Part shown: piece after piece, positions 1-11,766 of the stretch
How positions within the stretch are numbered: the first letter of the stretch is position 1
How the letters are laid out: the number at the start of each line of letters is the position of its first letter
From: Comamonadaceae bacterium PBBC1
GTDB taxonomy: Bacteria > Pseudomonadota > Gammaproteobacteria > Burkholderiales > Burkholderiaceae_C
NCBI GenBank assembly: GCA_002256145.1
Contig: NKIP01000002.1
Coordinates: forward strand, 248,001 to 312,000
DNA length: 64,000 nt
Direction of reading: 5' to 3'
Made by a program: the position numbers and the translations under genes
Notes under the pieces: model-generated
Seen by the model: only the letters and a program-made list of their open reading frames with translations
What the model was told of the DNA's origin: nothing
Database searches by the model: none

Positions 1-231
1 CAAAACCTCTGCCCCTTTGCGGGCCATGGCGTCGGCCAAAATGCCGCCACCACAACCGACATCCACCACTTTCAATCCCGTGAGTGGCACCAAGCCGTGA
101 ATCCACTCCAAACGCAAGGGGTTGATTTGATGTAAGGGGCGGAATTCGCTTTCGGGGTCCCACCAGCGGTGGGCGAGGTCTGAAAACTTGGCCAATTCGG
201 CCGGATCAACATTGGATGAGCTTGGATTCAT
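1..231 (-). CDS. ubiG: 3-demethylubiquinone 3-O-methyltransferase UbiG, N-terminal part (cut by window edge)
   Basis: The 77 visible codons start at an ATG at 231 and run off the window. UbiG performs both O-methylation steps of ubiquinone synthesis, using S-adenosylmethionine. The opening matches the family: [15 protein letters not shown], then [14 protein letters not shown], and near residues 55-64 the SAM-binding motif VVDVGCGGG. The C-terminal half is missing, so catalytic completeness cannot be judged. It lies on the same strand as, and downstream of, the ompA-like gene, but a good terminator separates the two, so it is probably transcribed mainly from elsewhere or by read-through. Upstream placement of ubiG and ompA next to gyrA is the usual Burkholderiales order. 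Confidence 0.9.
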   Translation of the reverse strand, partial: MNPSSSNVDPAELAKFSDLAHRWWDPESEFRPLHQINPLRLEWIHGLVPLTGLKVVDVGCGGGILADAMARKGAEVL

Positions 232-276
232 GGGCTGGATTGTCGGTTAAAGCACAGCACTCAGAAAATTTGAGGC

Positions 277-304
277 AAAAAAAAGCCCCATTGCTGGGGC
301 TTTT
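277..304 (-). terminator. Intrinsic terminator of the ompA-like gene
   Basis: Read on the minus strand, an AAAAGCCCC / GGGGCTTTT stem with a short loop is followed by a run of eight T (complement of A277-284). It starts 17 bases past the stop codon of the OmpA-like gene and precedes ubiG. Confidence 0.85.
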
Positions 305-321
305 GGGCAATCCAGAGAGGA

Positions 322-990
322 TTACTTGTTGGCGCGGGTGCCGACCACTTCGATTTCAACGCGGCGGTTTTTAGCGCGGCCAGCAGAAGTCTTGTTGTCA
401 GCCACAGGCTGCTTCTCGCCTTTGCCTTCGGTGTAAACGCGGTTCTTTTCGATGCCTTTGGACACCAAATAGGCCTTCACAGCGTCAGAGCGCTTGACCG
501 ACAGCTTCTGGTTGTAAGCGTCAGAACCCACGGAGTCGGTGTGACCGACAGCGATGATGACTTCCAGGTTCACGCCTTTGACTTTACCAACCAAGTCGTC
601 GAGCTTGGCTTTGCCTTCAGCTTTCAACACGGCTTTGTCGAAGTCAAAGAACGCGTCAGCAGCGTAAGTCACTTTGGTCGCAGCAGCAGGCGCAGGAGCG
701 GGTGCTGGTGCTGGTTTTGGAGCGGGTGCTGGAGCAGCCACTGGAGCTGGAGCTGGTGCAGGAGCGGGAGCAGGCGCTGGTGCAGCTTTAGGAGCCACGA
801 TGGCACCGTCGCAACCGACAGCAGCTGTAGCAGGTGTCCAGTTGGCATCGCGCCAGCACAGTTCGTTGGTGCCGTTTTTCCACACCAAGTCGCCGGAGCC
901 GTTGCGCCAGTTGTCAACGGTTTGAGCGCCGGCTGCGGTTGCGAGAGCTGCGGAGGCAAACAACATCGCCACTTTGTTGAGTTTCTTCAT
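322..990 (-). CDS. OmpA-family outer membrane protein
   Basis: Exported 222-residue protein. The start at 990 follows an AGAGGAAG ribosome site and gives a clean signal peptide (MKKLNKVAMLFASAALATAAGAQ); an upstream in-frame ATG would spoil it. The mature N-terminus carries a short WRNGSGDLVWKNG-type segment with two Cys, then a long Pro-Ala repeat linker (about residues 65-105), then an OmpA C-terminal peptidoglycan-binding domain with FFDFDKAVLK, the HTDSVGSDAYNQKLS loop and the NRRVEIE ending. Unlike E. coli OmpA there is no eight-stranded barrel, so it more likely tethers the outer membrane to the wall than forms a porin. Divergent from gyrA. Confidence 0.88.
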   Translation of the reverse strand: MKKLNKVAMLFASAALATAAGAQTVDNWRNGSGDLVWKNGTNELCWRDANWTPATAAVGCDGAIVAPKAAPAPAPAPAPAPAPVAAPAPAPKPAPAPAPAPAAATKVTYAADAFFDFDKAVLKAEGKAKLDDLVGKVKGVNLEVIIAVGHTDSVGSDAYNQKLSVKRSDAVKAYLVSKGIEKNRVYTEGKGEKQPVADNKTSAGRAKNRRVEIEVVGTRANK

Positions 991-1142
991 GGTCTTCCTC
1001 TTGAGGGATAAAGCCGCAGACTCGCTGCGTAAAAATGACACAGCAAATGACCGTCACTTACTGCGTTGACATTTATTGTGCCATAGACGGCGGTGACTTC
1101 TGTCAAATGCTGAACAGACGATAAAAGCATTAGTTGAAAACA

Positions 1143-1170
1143 CTGACAAATGTTGCAACGAAGCTACACT
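1143..1170 (+). promoter_or_regulatory. Candidate sigma-70 promoter of gyrA
   Basis: CTGACA at 1143-1148 and TACACT at 1165-1170 are separated by 16 bases, about 50 bases before the gyrA ATG, in the divergent ompA/gyrA spacer. The call rests only on hexamer similarity. Confidence 0.4.
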
Positions 1171-1221
1171 CGCATGCACTTAAAATGAGTGGTTTACACC
1201 GCGTTACTTTTCTTCCTACAT

Positions 1222-3903
<2,682 letters not shown>

Positions 3904-3906
3904 GGC

Positions 3907-4998
3907 ATGAGTCGCGCTTTCAATTTTTCGGCCGGTCCGGCCGTCATGCCCGAAGAGGTCTTGCAACAAGCTGCCTCAGAAATGCTCGATTGGCACGGCT
4001 CGGGCATGAGCGTGATGGAGATGAGCCACCGCGGCAAGGAGTTCATCAGCATCTACGAGCAGGCCGAAGCGGACCTGCGTGAACTGTTGGCCGTGCCCGC
4101 CCATTTCAAGATTTTGTTCATGCAAGGCGGTGGCCTGGCGGAAAACGCCATCGTGCCCCTGAACCTGTCGCAAGGCGGGGCCATGGACTTTGTGCTCACG
4201 GGCAGCTGGAGCCAAAAGTCGCTCAAAGAAGCGGGCAAATACGGCACCGCCCGCGTGGCGGCCTCGGCGCAAGCCGACGGCTTCACCACCCTGCCCGCGC
4301 CTGCCAGTTGGCAGATCGGCTCGGACAGCCGCTATGTGCACATTTGCGGCAACGAAACCATCCACGGCGTTGAGTTTCATGAACTGCCCGACCTCAAAGC
4401 CTTGGGGTGTGACGCCCCGCTGGTGGTAGATTTTTCATCGCATGTGGCCTCCCGCCCGGTGGACTGGTCCCGTGTGGGTTTGGCCTTTGGCGGTGCACAA
4501 AAGAATTTGGGCCCCGCAGGCCTGACCTTGGTGATCGTGCGCGAAGACCTGATCGGCCACGCCCTGCCCCATTGCCCGAGCGCCTTCGATTACAAACTGG
4601 TGGCCTACAACCAGTCGATGTACAACACGCCGCCCACTTACAGCATCTACATCGCCGGGCTGGTGTTCCAGTGGCTCAAAAAAAATGGCGGCATTGCCGC
4701 CATGGAACAGCGCAACATCGCCAAAGCGAAGCTGCTGTATGACTTTCTCGACAGCTCCAGCCTGTTCGAAAACCGTGTTGCCCAAGACTGCCGCTCACGC
4801 ATGAATGTGCCCTTCTTCTTGCGCGACGAATCGCGCAACGACGCCTTTCTGGCCGGGGCCAAAGCCGCCAATTTGTTGCAGCTCAAGGGCCACAAATCAG
4901 TCGGTGGCATGCGGGCCAGCATCTACAACGCCATGCCCATCGAAGGCGTGCAGGCCTTGGTGGATTACATGCGCGAATTTGAAAAAACACAGGCCTGA
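3907..4998 (+). CDS. serC: Phosphoserine aminotransferase
   Basis: SerC (363 aa, normal length) is a PLP enzyme that converts 3-phosphohydroxypyruvate to phosphoserine in serine synthesis and also serves pyridoxine synthesis. The N-terminus [15 protein letters not shown] and [13 protein letters not shown] are family signatures. The PLP lysine is K199 in [14 protein letters not shown]. The start lies only 3 bases after the gyrA stop. It is the first metabolic gene of a serC-pheA-tyrA-aroA/cmk run that supplies serine and aromatic amino acids, conserved in Burkholderiales. Confidence 0.97.
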   Translation: MSRAFNFSAGPAVMPEEVLQQAASEMLDWHGSGMSVMEMSHRGKEFISIYEQAEADLRELLAVPAHFKILFMQGGGLAENAIVPLNLSQGGAMDFVLTGSWSQKSLKEAGKYGTARVAASAQADGFTTLPAPASWQIGSDSRYVHICGNETIHGVEFHELPDLKALGCDAPLVVDFSSHVASRPVDWSRVGLAFGGAQKNLGPAGLTLVIVREDLIGHALPHCPSAFDYKLVAYNQSMYNTPPTYSIYIAGLVFQWLKKNGGIAAMEQRNIAKAKLLYDFLDSSSLFENRVAQDCRSRMNVPFFLRDESRNDAFLAGAKAANLLQLKGHKSVGGMRASIYNAMPIEGVQALVDYMREFEKTQA

Positions 4999-5038
4999 AG
5001 TTTTCTCCCGAAACAGGCCGCCAGAAAGTAGAAGAGAC

Positions 5039-6139
5039 ATGAGCCAACAACCCATTCAGTCGGATGCCTTGGGCGCTTTGCGTGTGCAAATTGACGCGCT
5101 GGACAAACAGCTGCTGAGCCTGCTCAACCAACGCGCCCATGTGGCCGAACAAGTCGGCGAGATCAAACGCGCCGAAGGCTCGCCCTTCTTTCGCCCCGAC
5201 CGCGTGGCCCAGGTCATCGACAAGATCACCCACGCCAACCCCGGCCCGCTCAAAAACGAGCATGTGGCCTCTATTTGGCGCGAGATCATGTCGGCCTGCT
5301 TGGCCCTAGAGGCGCCACAACGCGTGGCGGTGCTCGGGCCCCAGGGCACGTTTTGCGAACAAGCAGCGATTGAGTTTTTTGGCAGTGCGGCCAACCTGAT
5401 TTACTGCGCCAACTTTGACGAAGTTTTCCACGCTACCGCTGCGGGCTCCGCCCAGTATGGCGTCGTGGGCATGGAAAATTCCACCGAAGGTGTGGTGGCC
5501 AGATCGCTCGATTTGTTCTTGCGCTCGCCTGTGCATGTGGTGGGCGAAGTCAGCCTGCAGGTGCGCTTCAATTTGCTGCGCCAACTCAATTCAGACGCGG
5601 GCATTGAAGTCGTGATGGCCCACCCGCAAGCGCTGGCCCAGTGCCAGGGTTGGTTGTCCAAACACTTGCCGCATGTGGAGCGCCGCGCCGTGTCGAGCAA
5701 CGCCGAGGGCGCACGCCTGGCCGCCACCAACCCGGCTTGGGCCGCTTTGGCCAGCGAGCGCGCAGCCAGTCAGTTTGGCCTGCACATCGTGCACCACGCC
5801 ATCCAGGACGAAGCGTTCAACCGCACACGCTTTGCAGTCATCGCCTTGCCCCAAACCCTGGCCACACCCCCGGCTTCGGGCAAAGACTGCACCAGCTTGG
5901 TGGTGTCGGTGCCCAACCGCCCCGGTGCCGTGCACGACTTGTTGGTGCCGCTCAAGAACAACGGCGTATCCATGACGCGTTTTGAGTCGCGTCCTGCTAA
6001 ATCCGGCCAGTGGGAGTATTACTTCTACATCGACCTGCAAGGCCACATCAGCGAGCCGCATGTCGCGGCGGCCTTGCAAGAGCTGCAAGGCCTGTGCGCG
6101 TTCTACAAGGTACTGGGTTCGTACCCCGTTCCTGAATGA
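5039..6139 (+). CDS. pheA: Bifunctional chorismate mutase / prephenate dehydratase (P-protein)
   Basis: A 366-residue P-protein that converts chorismate to prephenate and then to phenylpyruvate. The start at 5039 follows AGAAGAGAC and gives MSQQPIQSDALGALRVQIDA. The AroQ chorismate mutase domain covers about residues 1-90 (IDALDKQLLSLLNQR, FFRPDRVAQV). Prephenate dehydratase follows (LGPQGTFCEQAA, and FNRTRFAVI with the catalytic T-R-F). A C-terminal ACT domain carries the NRPGAVHDLL and MTRFESRP phenylalanine-sensing motifs, so feedback inhibition by Phe is expected. The hisC gene seen between pheA and tyrA in Burkholderia is absent here. Confidence 0.96.
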   Translation: MSQQPIQSDALGALRVQIDALDKQLLSLLNQRAHVAEQVGEIKRAEGSPFFRPDRVAQVIDKITHANPGPLKNEHVASIWREIMSACLALEAPQRVAVLGPQGTFCEQAAIEFFGSAANLIYCANFDEVFHATAAGSAQYGVVGMENSTEGVVARSLDLFLRSPVHVVGEVSLQVRFNLLRQLNSDAGIEVVMAHPQALAQCQGWLSKHLPHVERRAVSSNAEGARLAATNPAWAALASERAASQFGLHIVHHAIQDEAFNRTRFAVIALPQTLATPPASGKDCTSLVVSVPNRPGAVHDLLVPLKNNGVSMTRFESRPAKSGQWEYYFYIDLQGHISEPHVAAALQELQGLCAFYKVLGSYPVPE

Positions 6140-6157
6140 CTCCCGAGTGAGCACGCG

Positions 6158-7057
6158 GTGAAGTTCCAACGCCTGGCCCTGATTGGCTGCGGCCTGATGG
6201 GCGGCTCGTTTGCGCTCGCGCTGCGCCAAGCGGGCCTGGTGCAGCACATCACAGGCTTCAGCGCATCCGAAAAAACACGCCAACGCGCCCTTGAGTTGGG
6301 TGTCATCGACCAAGCTTGCAACAACGTGGCCGAGGCGGTGCAAGGTGCCGATTTGGTCTTGCTGGCCGTGCCCGTGGGGGCCATGCACAGCAGCTTTGCT
6401 GCATTGCGCGACACCCTGTCACCCAGTGCCTTGCTGATGGACGTGGGCTCCACCAAATGCGATGTGATCGCAGCAGCCCAGGCCGCCTTGGGCGAACGCC
6501 TCAATTGCTTGGTGCCTGCCCACCCGATTGCGGGCAAAGAAGTCTCTGGCATCGAGCACGCCGAGGGCAAGCTCTACCAAGACAGACGCACTATCCTTAC
6601 GCCCCTGCCGCAAAACAGCCTCCACCAAATCAAAACAGCGAGCGAGGTCTGGACCGCCATCGGCAGCCATGTGAGCCACATGACGCCCGAGGCGCATGAC
6701 GCCACCTTTGCGGCCGTCAGCCACCTGCCGCACCTGTTGGCCTTTGCGGCCGTCAATGCCCTTACCGCACAAGCACAAGGTGCTGCGTTTTTGGAGATGG
6801 CAGGCCCGGGCTTTCGGGACTTCTCGCGCATCGCCGCCAGTGACCCGGCCGTCTGGCGCGACATCCTGAGCGCCAACCGGGCCGAAGTGCTCACGCAGAT
6901 GGCGCACTTTCGCGCTGCGCTCGACCAATTTGAAAACACCTTGAAGCAAGGCGACACCGCGGCGCTGCAACAGTTGATTGAACAAGCCAGCGATGTGCGC
7001 TCGGCTTGGACCTTGCAAGCGGGCAACGCTTGCAGCAAAGTTTCTGAAAACCCTTAA
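6158..7057 (+). CDS. tyrA: Prephenate dehydrogenase
   Basis: A 299-residue NAD(P)-dependent enzyme that turns prephenate into 4-hydroxyphenylpyruvate for tyrosine. The GTG start at 6158 places the dinucleotide motif LIGCGLMGGSFALAL at the very N-terminus, as expected. The active-site segment HPIAGKEVSGIEHA is present with its histidine. There is no ACT domain, so allosteric control is not evident. It sits 18 bases after pheA, and its TAA directly abuts the ATG of aroA, so translational coupling is likely. Confidence 0.94.
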   Translation: MKFQRLALIGCGLMGGSFALALRQAGLVQHITGFSASEKTRQRALELGVIDQACNNVAEAVQGADLVLLAVPVGAMHSSFAALRDTLSPSALLMDVGSTKCDVIAAAQAALGERLNCLVPAHPIAGKEVSGIEHAEGKLYQDRRTILTPLPQNSLHQIKTASEVWTAIGSHVSHMTPEAHDATFAAVSHLPHLLAFAAVNALTAQAQGAAFLEMAGPGFRDFSRIAASDPAVWRDILSANRAEVLTQMAHFRAALDQFENTLKQGDTAALQQLIEQASDVRSAWTLQAGNACSKVSENP

Positions 7058-9049
7058 ATGTTCTCCACCCCTTTTCTCGACCTCCCTGCGCTGCAAGGCG
7101 CGTCCGGCACTGTCACCCTGCCCGGCTCCAAAAGCATCTCCAACCGCGTGCTGCTGCTCTCGGCACTGTGCCAAGGCACCACCGTGGTCCACGACCTGCT
7201 GGACTCGGACGACACCCGCGTCATGCTGGCCGCGCTGCGCCAATTGGGCTGCGGCGTGGAGGTGCAAGGCACCACGGTGACCATCACGGGCCTCGGTGGC
7301 CGCACTTGGCCCAGTGAAGCCATTGAATTTTTCATGGGCAATGCGGGCACGGCCATGCGCCCGCTCACCGCTGCGCTGGCCGTTCATGGCGGCGACTTCA
7401 CGCTCAAAGGCGTGCCCCGAATGCACGAGCGCCCCATCGGCGACTTGGTGGATGCCCTGCGCGAGCTGGGCTGCGCCATCGACTACCTGGGCAACGAGGG
7501 CTACCCGCCGCTGCGCGTACGCCAGCCAACACTGCAACTGGACAAACCCATCCCCGTGCGTGGCGATGTGTCCAGCCAATTCCTCACCGCCTTGCTGATG
7601 GCGCTGCCCTTGGCAGCCCAAGACCGCGCCATCACCATCGAGGTGGTGGGCGAACTCATCAGCAAGCCCTACATCGAGATCACACTCAATCTGCTGGCCC
7701 GTTACGGCATTGCCGTGGAACGCCAAGGCTGGGAACGTTTTGTCATCCCGGCGGGCAGCCGCTACCAGTCGCCGGGCACGATCCACGTCGAAGCCGATGC
7801 GTCATCGGCCAGCTACTTCATCGCACTGGGTGCCATCGCCCAAGGCAGCGGCATCCGCATTCAGGGCGTGGGGGCTGACTCGATCCAGGGCGACATCCGC
7901 TTCATGGACGCCGCCGCGCAAATGGGGGCCCAAATCACCAGCGGCCCCAATTGGCTCGAAATTCAGCGCGGCGCGTGGCCCCTGAAGGGCATCACGCTCG
8001 ACTGCAACCACATCCCCGATGCCGCCATGACGCTGGCCGTGATGGCGCTGTATGCCGACGGCCCGACCACGCTGCGCAACATCGCCAGCTGGCGCGTGAA
8101 AGAAACCGACCGCATTGCGGCCATGGCCAACGAAAGCCGCAAGCTCGGAGCCACCGTGGAAGAAGGCCCGGACTGGATCACCATCCATCCCCTGCCTGCG
8201 GACCAATGGCAACGCGCCAGCATCCACACCTACGACGACCACCGCGTGGCCATGTGCTTCTCTCTGGCAGCGTTCAACGCCGACCTGATTCCGGTGCGCA
8301 TCGAAGACCCCAAGTGCGTGGCCAAGACCTTCCCCGACTACTTTGAAGCCCTGTTCTCGGTGGCGCACACAGCCGCACAAAACATCCCGGTGATCTGCAT
8401 CGACGGCCCCACGGCCTCAGGCAAGGGCACATTGGCCAGCAGCGTGGCCGCACAGCTGGGCTACCACTACCTCGATTCGGGCGCGCTTTACCGCGTAACC
8501 GCCCACGCTGCGTTGCAAGCAGGTCTCACGCTGGAAGCCGCCGACGAAGCCAAGATCGCCGACCTCGCCCGCAGCCTGCCCGTGCGTTTTGAAGGTGAGC
8601 AGGTCTTGCTGGACGGCGTGGACGTGACCGATGCGATCCGCAGCGAGCAAGGCGGCATGAACGCCTCCAAAGTCTCTGTCTTGCCAGCAGTGCGCCAAGC
8701 GCTGATCGACCTGCAACACAGTTTTCAGCGCCTGCCTGGCCTCTTGGCCGACGGCCGTGACATGGGCACGGTGATCTTTCCAGAAGCCCCTTTGAAGGTG
8801 TTTTTGACCGCCAGCGCTGCCCAAAGGGCCGAAAGACGGCATAAGCAATTGATTTTGAAGGGTTTTTCGGCTAATATCGATGCTCTTCGCGCTGACTTGG
8901 AAGCACGCGACGCCCGGGACATGTCCCGCAGCGTGGCGCCTCTGAAGCCCGCACAAGATGCCTTGCAACTGGACAACTCGTCCTTGACCATCGAAGCCTC
9001 GGTGGAACAAGTGATGGTCTGGTGGCAAAGTCGGCAGGTTTTTGGTTGA
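7058..9049 (+). CDS. aroA-cmk: Fused 3-phosphoshikimate 1-carboxyvinyltransferase (EPSP synthase) and cytidylate kinase
   Basis: One 663-residue frame holds two complete enzymes. Residues 1 to about 435 are EPSP synthase: [10 protein letters not shown] at 21-30 binds shikimate phosphate, [15 protein letters not shown] near 94 is the PEP site, and [11 protein letters not shown] and [10 protein letters not shown] are conserved. After a link of only about ten residues, cytidylate kinase begins with P-loop [10 protein letters not shown] (449-458), then [22 protein letters not shown] and a C-terminal lid with [12 protein letters not shown]. The first is the sixth shikimate-pathway step; the second phosphorylates CMP/dCMP. 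No stop codon or ribosome site separates the halves. The two genes are adjacent in many proteobacteria, and fused versions are annotated in some Burkholderiales. Confidence 0.95.
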   Translation: MFSTPFLDLPALQGASGTVTLPGSKSISNRVLLLSALCQGTTVVHDLLDSDDTRVMLAALRQLGCGVEVQGTTVTITGLGGRTWPSEAIEFFMGNAGTAMRPLTAALAVHGGDFTLKGVPRMHERPIGDLVDALRELGCAIDYLGNEGYPPLRVRQPTLQLDKPIPVRGDVSSQFLTALLMALPLAAQDRAITIEVVGELISKPYIEITLNLLARYGIAVERQGWERFVIPAGSRYQSPGTIHVEADASSASYFIALGAIAQGSGIRIQGVGADSIQGDIRFMDAAAQMGAQITSGPNWLEIQRGAWPLKGITLDCNHIPDAAMTLAVMALYADGPTTLRNIASWRVKETDRIAAMANESRKLGATVEEGPDWITIHPLPADQWQRASIHTYDDHRVAMCFSLAAFNADLIPVRIEDPKCVAKTFPDYFEALFSVAHTAAQNIPVICIDGPTASGKGTLASSVAAQLGYHYLDSGALYRVTAHAALQAGLTLEAADEAKIADLARSLPVRFEGEQVLLDGVDVTDAIRSEQGGMNASKVSVLPAVRQALIDLQHSFQRLPGLLADGRDMGTVIFPEAPLKVFLTASAAQRAERRHKQLILKGFSANIDALRADLEARDARDMSRSVAPLKPAQDALQLDNSSLTIEASVEQVMVWWQSRQVFG

Positions 9050-9083
9050 TCGACAGAAGTTGATCCACTGACAACAGCCACCC

Positions 9084-9104
9084 CAGCCTGCCCTGTGCAG
9101 GCTG
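9084..9104 (+). other. Hairpin in the rpsA leader
   Basis: An eight-base stem CAGCCTGC / GCAGGCTG with loop CCTGT lies in the 216-base spacer between cmk and rpsA. No T-run follows, so it does not look like an intrinsic terminator. It may be an RNA processing or leader structure, given that S1 is known to control its own mRNA; that role is inference. Confidence 0.35.
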
Positions 9105-9265
9105 AACTAAAGTTCCACCCGGCTCTCCTCGTGCAGCTTGCACACTGGCCAGGTGGTTTTTGACAAACCAACCGCGGTTCACACCGCACAACCAACCGCC
9201 GCAGTCAGCTCCTGGAAACGACGCATTCCGCGCTCGTCAGTCCTGTTTGTGGATGAGGAAATCAC

Positions 9266-10945
9266 ATGTCTGAATCTTTTGCCGCCCTCTTTGAGGAATC
9301 CCTGCAACGTACCGAAATGCGCCCTGGTGAAGTCATCACCGCTGAAGTGGTGCGCATCGAACACAACTTCGTGGTCGTCAACGCCGGTCTCAAGTCCGAG
9401 TCCTACGTGCCCCTCGAAGAGTTCAAGAACGACCAGGGTGAAGTCGAAGTCCAGGTCGGCGACTTTGTCTCGGTGGCCATTGGCTCCATCGAAAACGGTT
9501 ACGGCGACACCATCTTGTCGCGCGACACCGCCAAGCGTTTGGCTTCCTGGATGTCTTTGGAAAAAGCCCTGGAATCCGGCGAGTTCGTCACTGGCGTGAC
9601 CAGCGGCAAAGTCAAGGGTGGCCTGACCGTGTTGGTCAACGGCATCCGTGCTTTCTTGCCCGGCTCTTTGGTCGACACACGTCCTACCAAAGACCTGTCT
9701 CCCTATGAGAACAAGACCCTGGAATTCAAGGTCATCAAGCTCGACCGCAAGCGCAACAACGTTGTGTTGTCACGCCGCGCTGTGGTGGAAGCCTCCATGG
9801 GCGAAGAACGCGCCAAGCTGATGGAAACATTGCGCGAAGGCTCCATCGTTCACGGTGTGGTCAAGAACATCACCGAATACGGTGCGTTCGTGGACTTGGG
9901 CGGCATCGACGGCTTGCTGCACATCACCGACATGGCATGGCGCCGTGTCCGTCACCCCTCCGAAGTGGTCACGGCCGGTCAAGAAATCACCGCCAAGATC
10001 CTCAAGTTCGACACCGAGAAAAACCGCGTGTCCTTGGGTCTCAAGCAAATGGGCGACGACCCATGGATGGGCGTGAACCGCCGCTACCCACAAAGCACCC
10101 GCATGTTCGGCAAGATCACCAACATCGCCGACTACGGCGCGTTTGTGGAACTCGAGCCAGGCATCGAAGGCTTGGTACACGTGTCTGAAATGGACTGGAC
10201 CAACAAGAACGTGGCTCCTTCCAAGATCGTGGCTTTGGGTGACGAAGTCGAAGTCATGGTCCTCGAGATCGACGAAGACAAGCGCCGCATCAGCTTGGGC
10301 ATGAAGCAGTGCCGTGCCAACCCATGGCAAGAGTTCGCTCAGAACACCAAGCGCGGCGACCGCGTCAAGGGCCCGATCAAGTCGATCACCGACTTCGGCG
10401 TGTTCGTGGGCTTGGCTGCCGGCATCGACGGCTTGGTGCACTTGTCTGACCTGTCTTGGAACGAAACCGGCGAAAACGCCGTGCGCGAATTCAAGAAGGG
10501 TCAAGAAGTTGAGGCTTTGGTCTTGGCTGTGGACGTGGACCGCGAGCGCATCAGCTTGGGCATCAAACAGCTCGACTCCGATCCTTTCACCACCTTTGTG
10601 TCAATCAACGACAAAGGCCAGATCGTCACCGGCAAGGTCAAGACTGTGGATGCCAAGGGCGCTGAAATCGACCTGGGCGAAGACATCGTGGGCTACCTGC
10701 GTGTCAGCGAAATCTCGCGTGACCGCGTGGAAGACGCCAGCCATGTGCTCAAAGTCGGTGACGAAGTCACTGCCGTCGTGGTGAACGTGGACCGTAAGAC
10801 CCGCAACATCCAGTTGTCGATCAAAGCCAAAGACCAAGCTGACCAACAAGAAGCCATGGCGAACTTGTCTCAGCAGTCGTCACGCGAAAACGCGGGCACC
10901 ACCAGCCTGGGCGCTTTGTTGCGTGCCAAGTTGGACAACAACTGA
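9266..10945 (+). CDS. rpsA: 30S ribosomal protein S1
   Basis: A 559-residue protein with six S1 RNA-binding repeats, the usual proteobacterial length. It binds mRNA on the small subunit and helps initiation on structured leaders. GATGAGGAAATCAC precedes the ATG at 9266. The start [14 protein letters not shown] is conserved. Repeats end in typical IS/VSLGxK segments ([39 protein letters not shown]). Codon use looks strongly biased toward favoured C-ending codons compared with its neighbours, as expected for a highly expressed gene. Confidence 0.98.
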   Translation: MSESFAALFEESLQRTEMRPGEVITAEVVRIEHNFVVVNAGLKSESYVPLEEFKNDQGEVEVQVGDFVSVAIGSIENGYGDTILSRDTAKRLASWMSLEKALESGEFVTGVTSGKVKGGLTVLVNGIRAFLPGSLVDTRPTKDLSPYENKTLEFKVIKLDRKRNNVVLSRRAVVEASMGEERAKLMETLREGSIVHGVVKNITEYGAFVDLGGIDGLLHITDMAWRRVRHPSEVVTAGQEITAKILKFDTEKNRVSLGLKQMGDDPWMGVNRRYPQSTRMFGKITNIADYGAFVELEPGIEGLVHVSEMDWTNKNVAPSKIVALGDEVEVMVLEIDEDKRRISLGMKQCRANPWQEFAQNTKRGDRVKGPIKSITDFGVFVGLAAGIDGLVHLSDLSWNETGENAVREFKKGQEVEALVLAVDVDRERISLGIKQLDSDPFTTFVSINDKGQIVTGKVKTVDAKGAEIDLGEDIVGYLRVSEISRDRVEDASHVLKVGDEVTAVVVNVDRKTRNIQLSIKAKDQADQQEAMANLSQQSSRENAGTTSLGALLRAKLDNN

Positions 10946-10952
10946 AGTGAAA

Positions 10953-11044
10953 GCTGAGCGTTGAGCGTTTGACGTTGAGCGGCAAGCCGGGTTTTCCGGC
11001 TTGTTCAGCTCAACGCACAACCCCCAACGCTCAACCTCCAACGC
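10953..11044 (+). repeat. Repeat-rich hairpin region between rpsA and ihfB
   Basis: The spacer is built from short GTTGAGCG-type units on one side and GCTCAACGC-type units on the other, forming an imperfect long inverted repeat. Its core (10974-11014) is GTTGAGC, then CAAGCCGG / CCGGCTTG with loop GTTTT, then GCTCAAC. No clear T-tail follows, so it could be a weak terminator, an mRNA-stabilising hairpin below rpsA, or a REP/BIME-like dispersed repeat. The ihfB ATG follows within a few bases. Confidence 0.6.
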
Positions 11045-11046
11045 AC

Positions 11047-11367
11047 ATGACCCGCTCCGATCTGGTTGAAGAACTCGCTGCACGTTTTGCGCAGCTGACC
11101 CACCGTGACGCCGAACTGGCGGTCAAAACGGTGCTCGAAGCCATGAGCGATGCCCTGGTCAAAGGCCACCGCATCGAAATTCGCGGTTTTGGAAGCTTTT
11201 CCATCAATCGCCGTCCACCTCGCATTGGCCGCAACCCTCGCTCTGGAGAAAGTGTGCACATACCCGAAAAACGGGTCCCTCACTTCAAGCCAGGCAAAGC
11301 CTTGAGAGAAGCCGTGGATGCAGGCACTTTGGCTGCCGCACAAACCAACCCCAAGACCCATGCCTGA
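11047..11367 (+). CDS. ihfB: Integration host factor subunit beta
   Basis: IhfB (106 aa) is a nucleoid protein that pairs with IhfA and bends DNA at specific sites. [17 protein letters not shown] and the DNA-contacting arm [19 protein letters not shown], followed by [10 protein letters not shown], are diagnostic. The ATG at 11047 is chosen because it starts the conserved domain; no strong ribosome site is visible, since the preceding bases belong to the repeat-rich spacer. The rpsA-ihfB order is conserved across proteobacteria. Confidence 0.95.
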   Translation: MTRSDLVEELAARFAQLTHRDAELAVKTVLEAMSDALVKGHRIEIRGFGSFSINRRPPRIGRNPRSGESVHIPEKRVPHFKPGKALREAVDAGTLAAAQTNPKTHA

Positions 11368-11475
11368 GGCCCAAGGCCCAGCCACACTCCAATACCGAGG
11401 GGTAGGGCTTGTTCGTGGTTTTGCTGGCCACTGAAATTGCGCCATTAGAATGGTTTCAGCTTCCAAGGTCGAATC

Positions 11476-11766
11476 ATGAAACGTCTGCTCCGGCTGCTTC
11501 AGTGGCTACTGAAGGCGGCTGTTTTTTTTACCCTTTTCGCTTTTGCGCTGAACAACCAGCAAGAAACGCGCGTGAATTTCTTTTTTGGCACCCATTGGTC
11601 AGCGCCCACCGTGCTGGTGGTTTTGTCAGCCTTCACTCTGGGTGTGGTGGTCGGCGTTTTGGGCATGGTGCCACGCTGGTGGCGTGAACGGCAAGCCGTG
11701 AAACACCGACTTAAACCCGCCAGCGATGCGGTATCACCCCCACAGGAGGCCCCACATGGAGTTTGA
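11476..11766 (+). CDS. lapA: LapA-domain inner membrane protein
   Basis: A 96-residue protein with two membrane segments (about 12-28 and 42-66), the second containing LVVLSAFTLGVVVGVLGM typical of LapA (DUF1049). With LapB it belongs to the system that balances lipopolysaccharide synthesis and export at the inner membrane. The C-terminal WWRERQAVKHRLK stretch would be cytoplasmic. Its end overlaps the start of lapB by 11 bases, implying coupled translation. Confidence 0.88.
   Translation: MKRLLRLLQWLLKAAVFFTLFAFALNNQQETRVNFFFGTHWSAPTVLVVLSAFTLGVVVGVLGMVPRWWRERQAVKHRLKPASDAVSPPQEAPHGV

Noticed and set aside
10953..11044. Possible CRISPR-like array
   Set aside because: Units are too short, unevenly spaced and partly inverted; there are no spacers of constant size and no cas genes.
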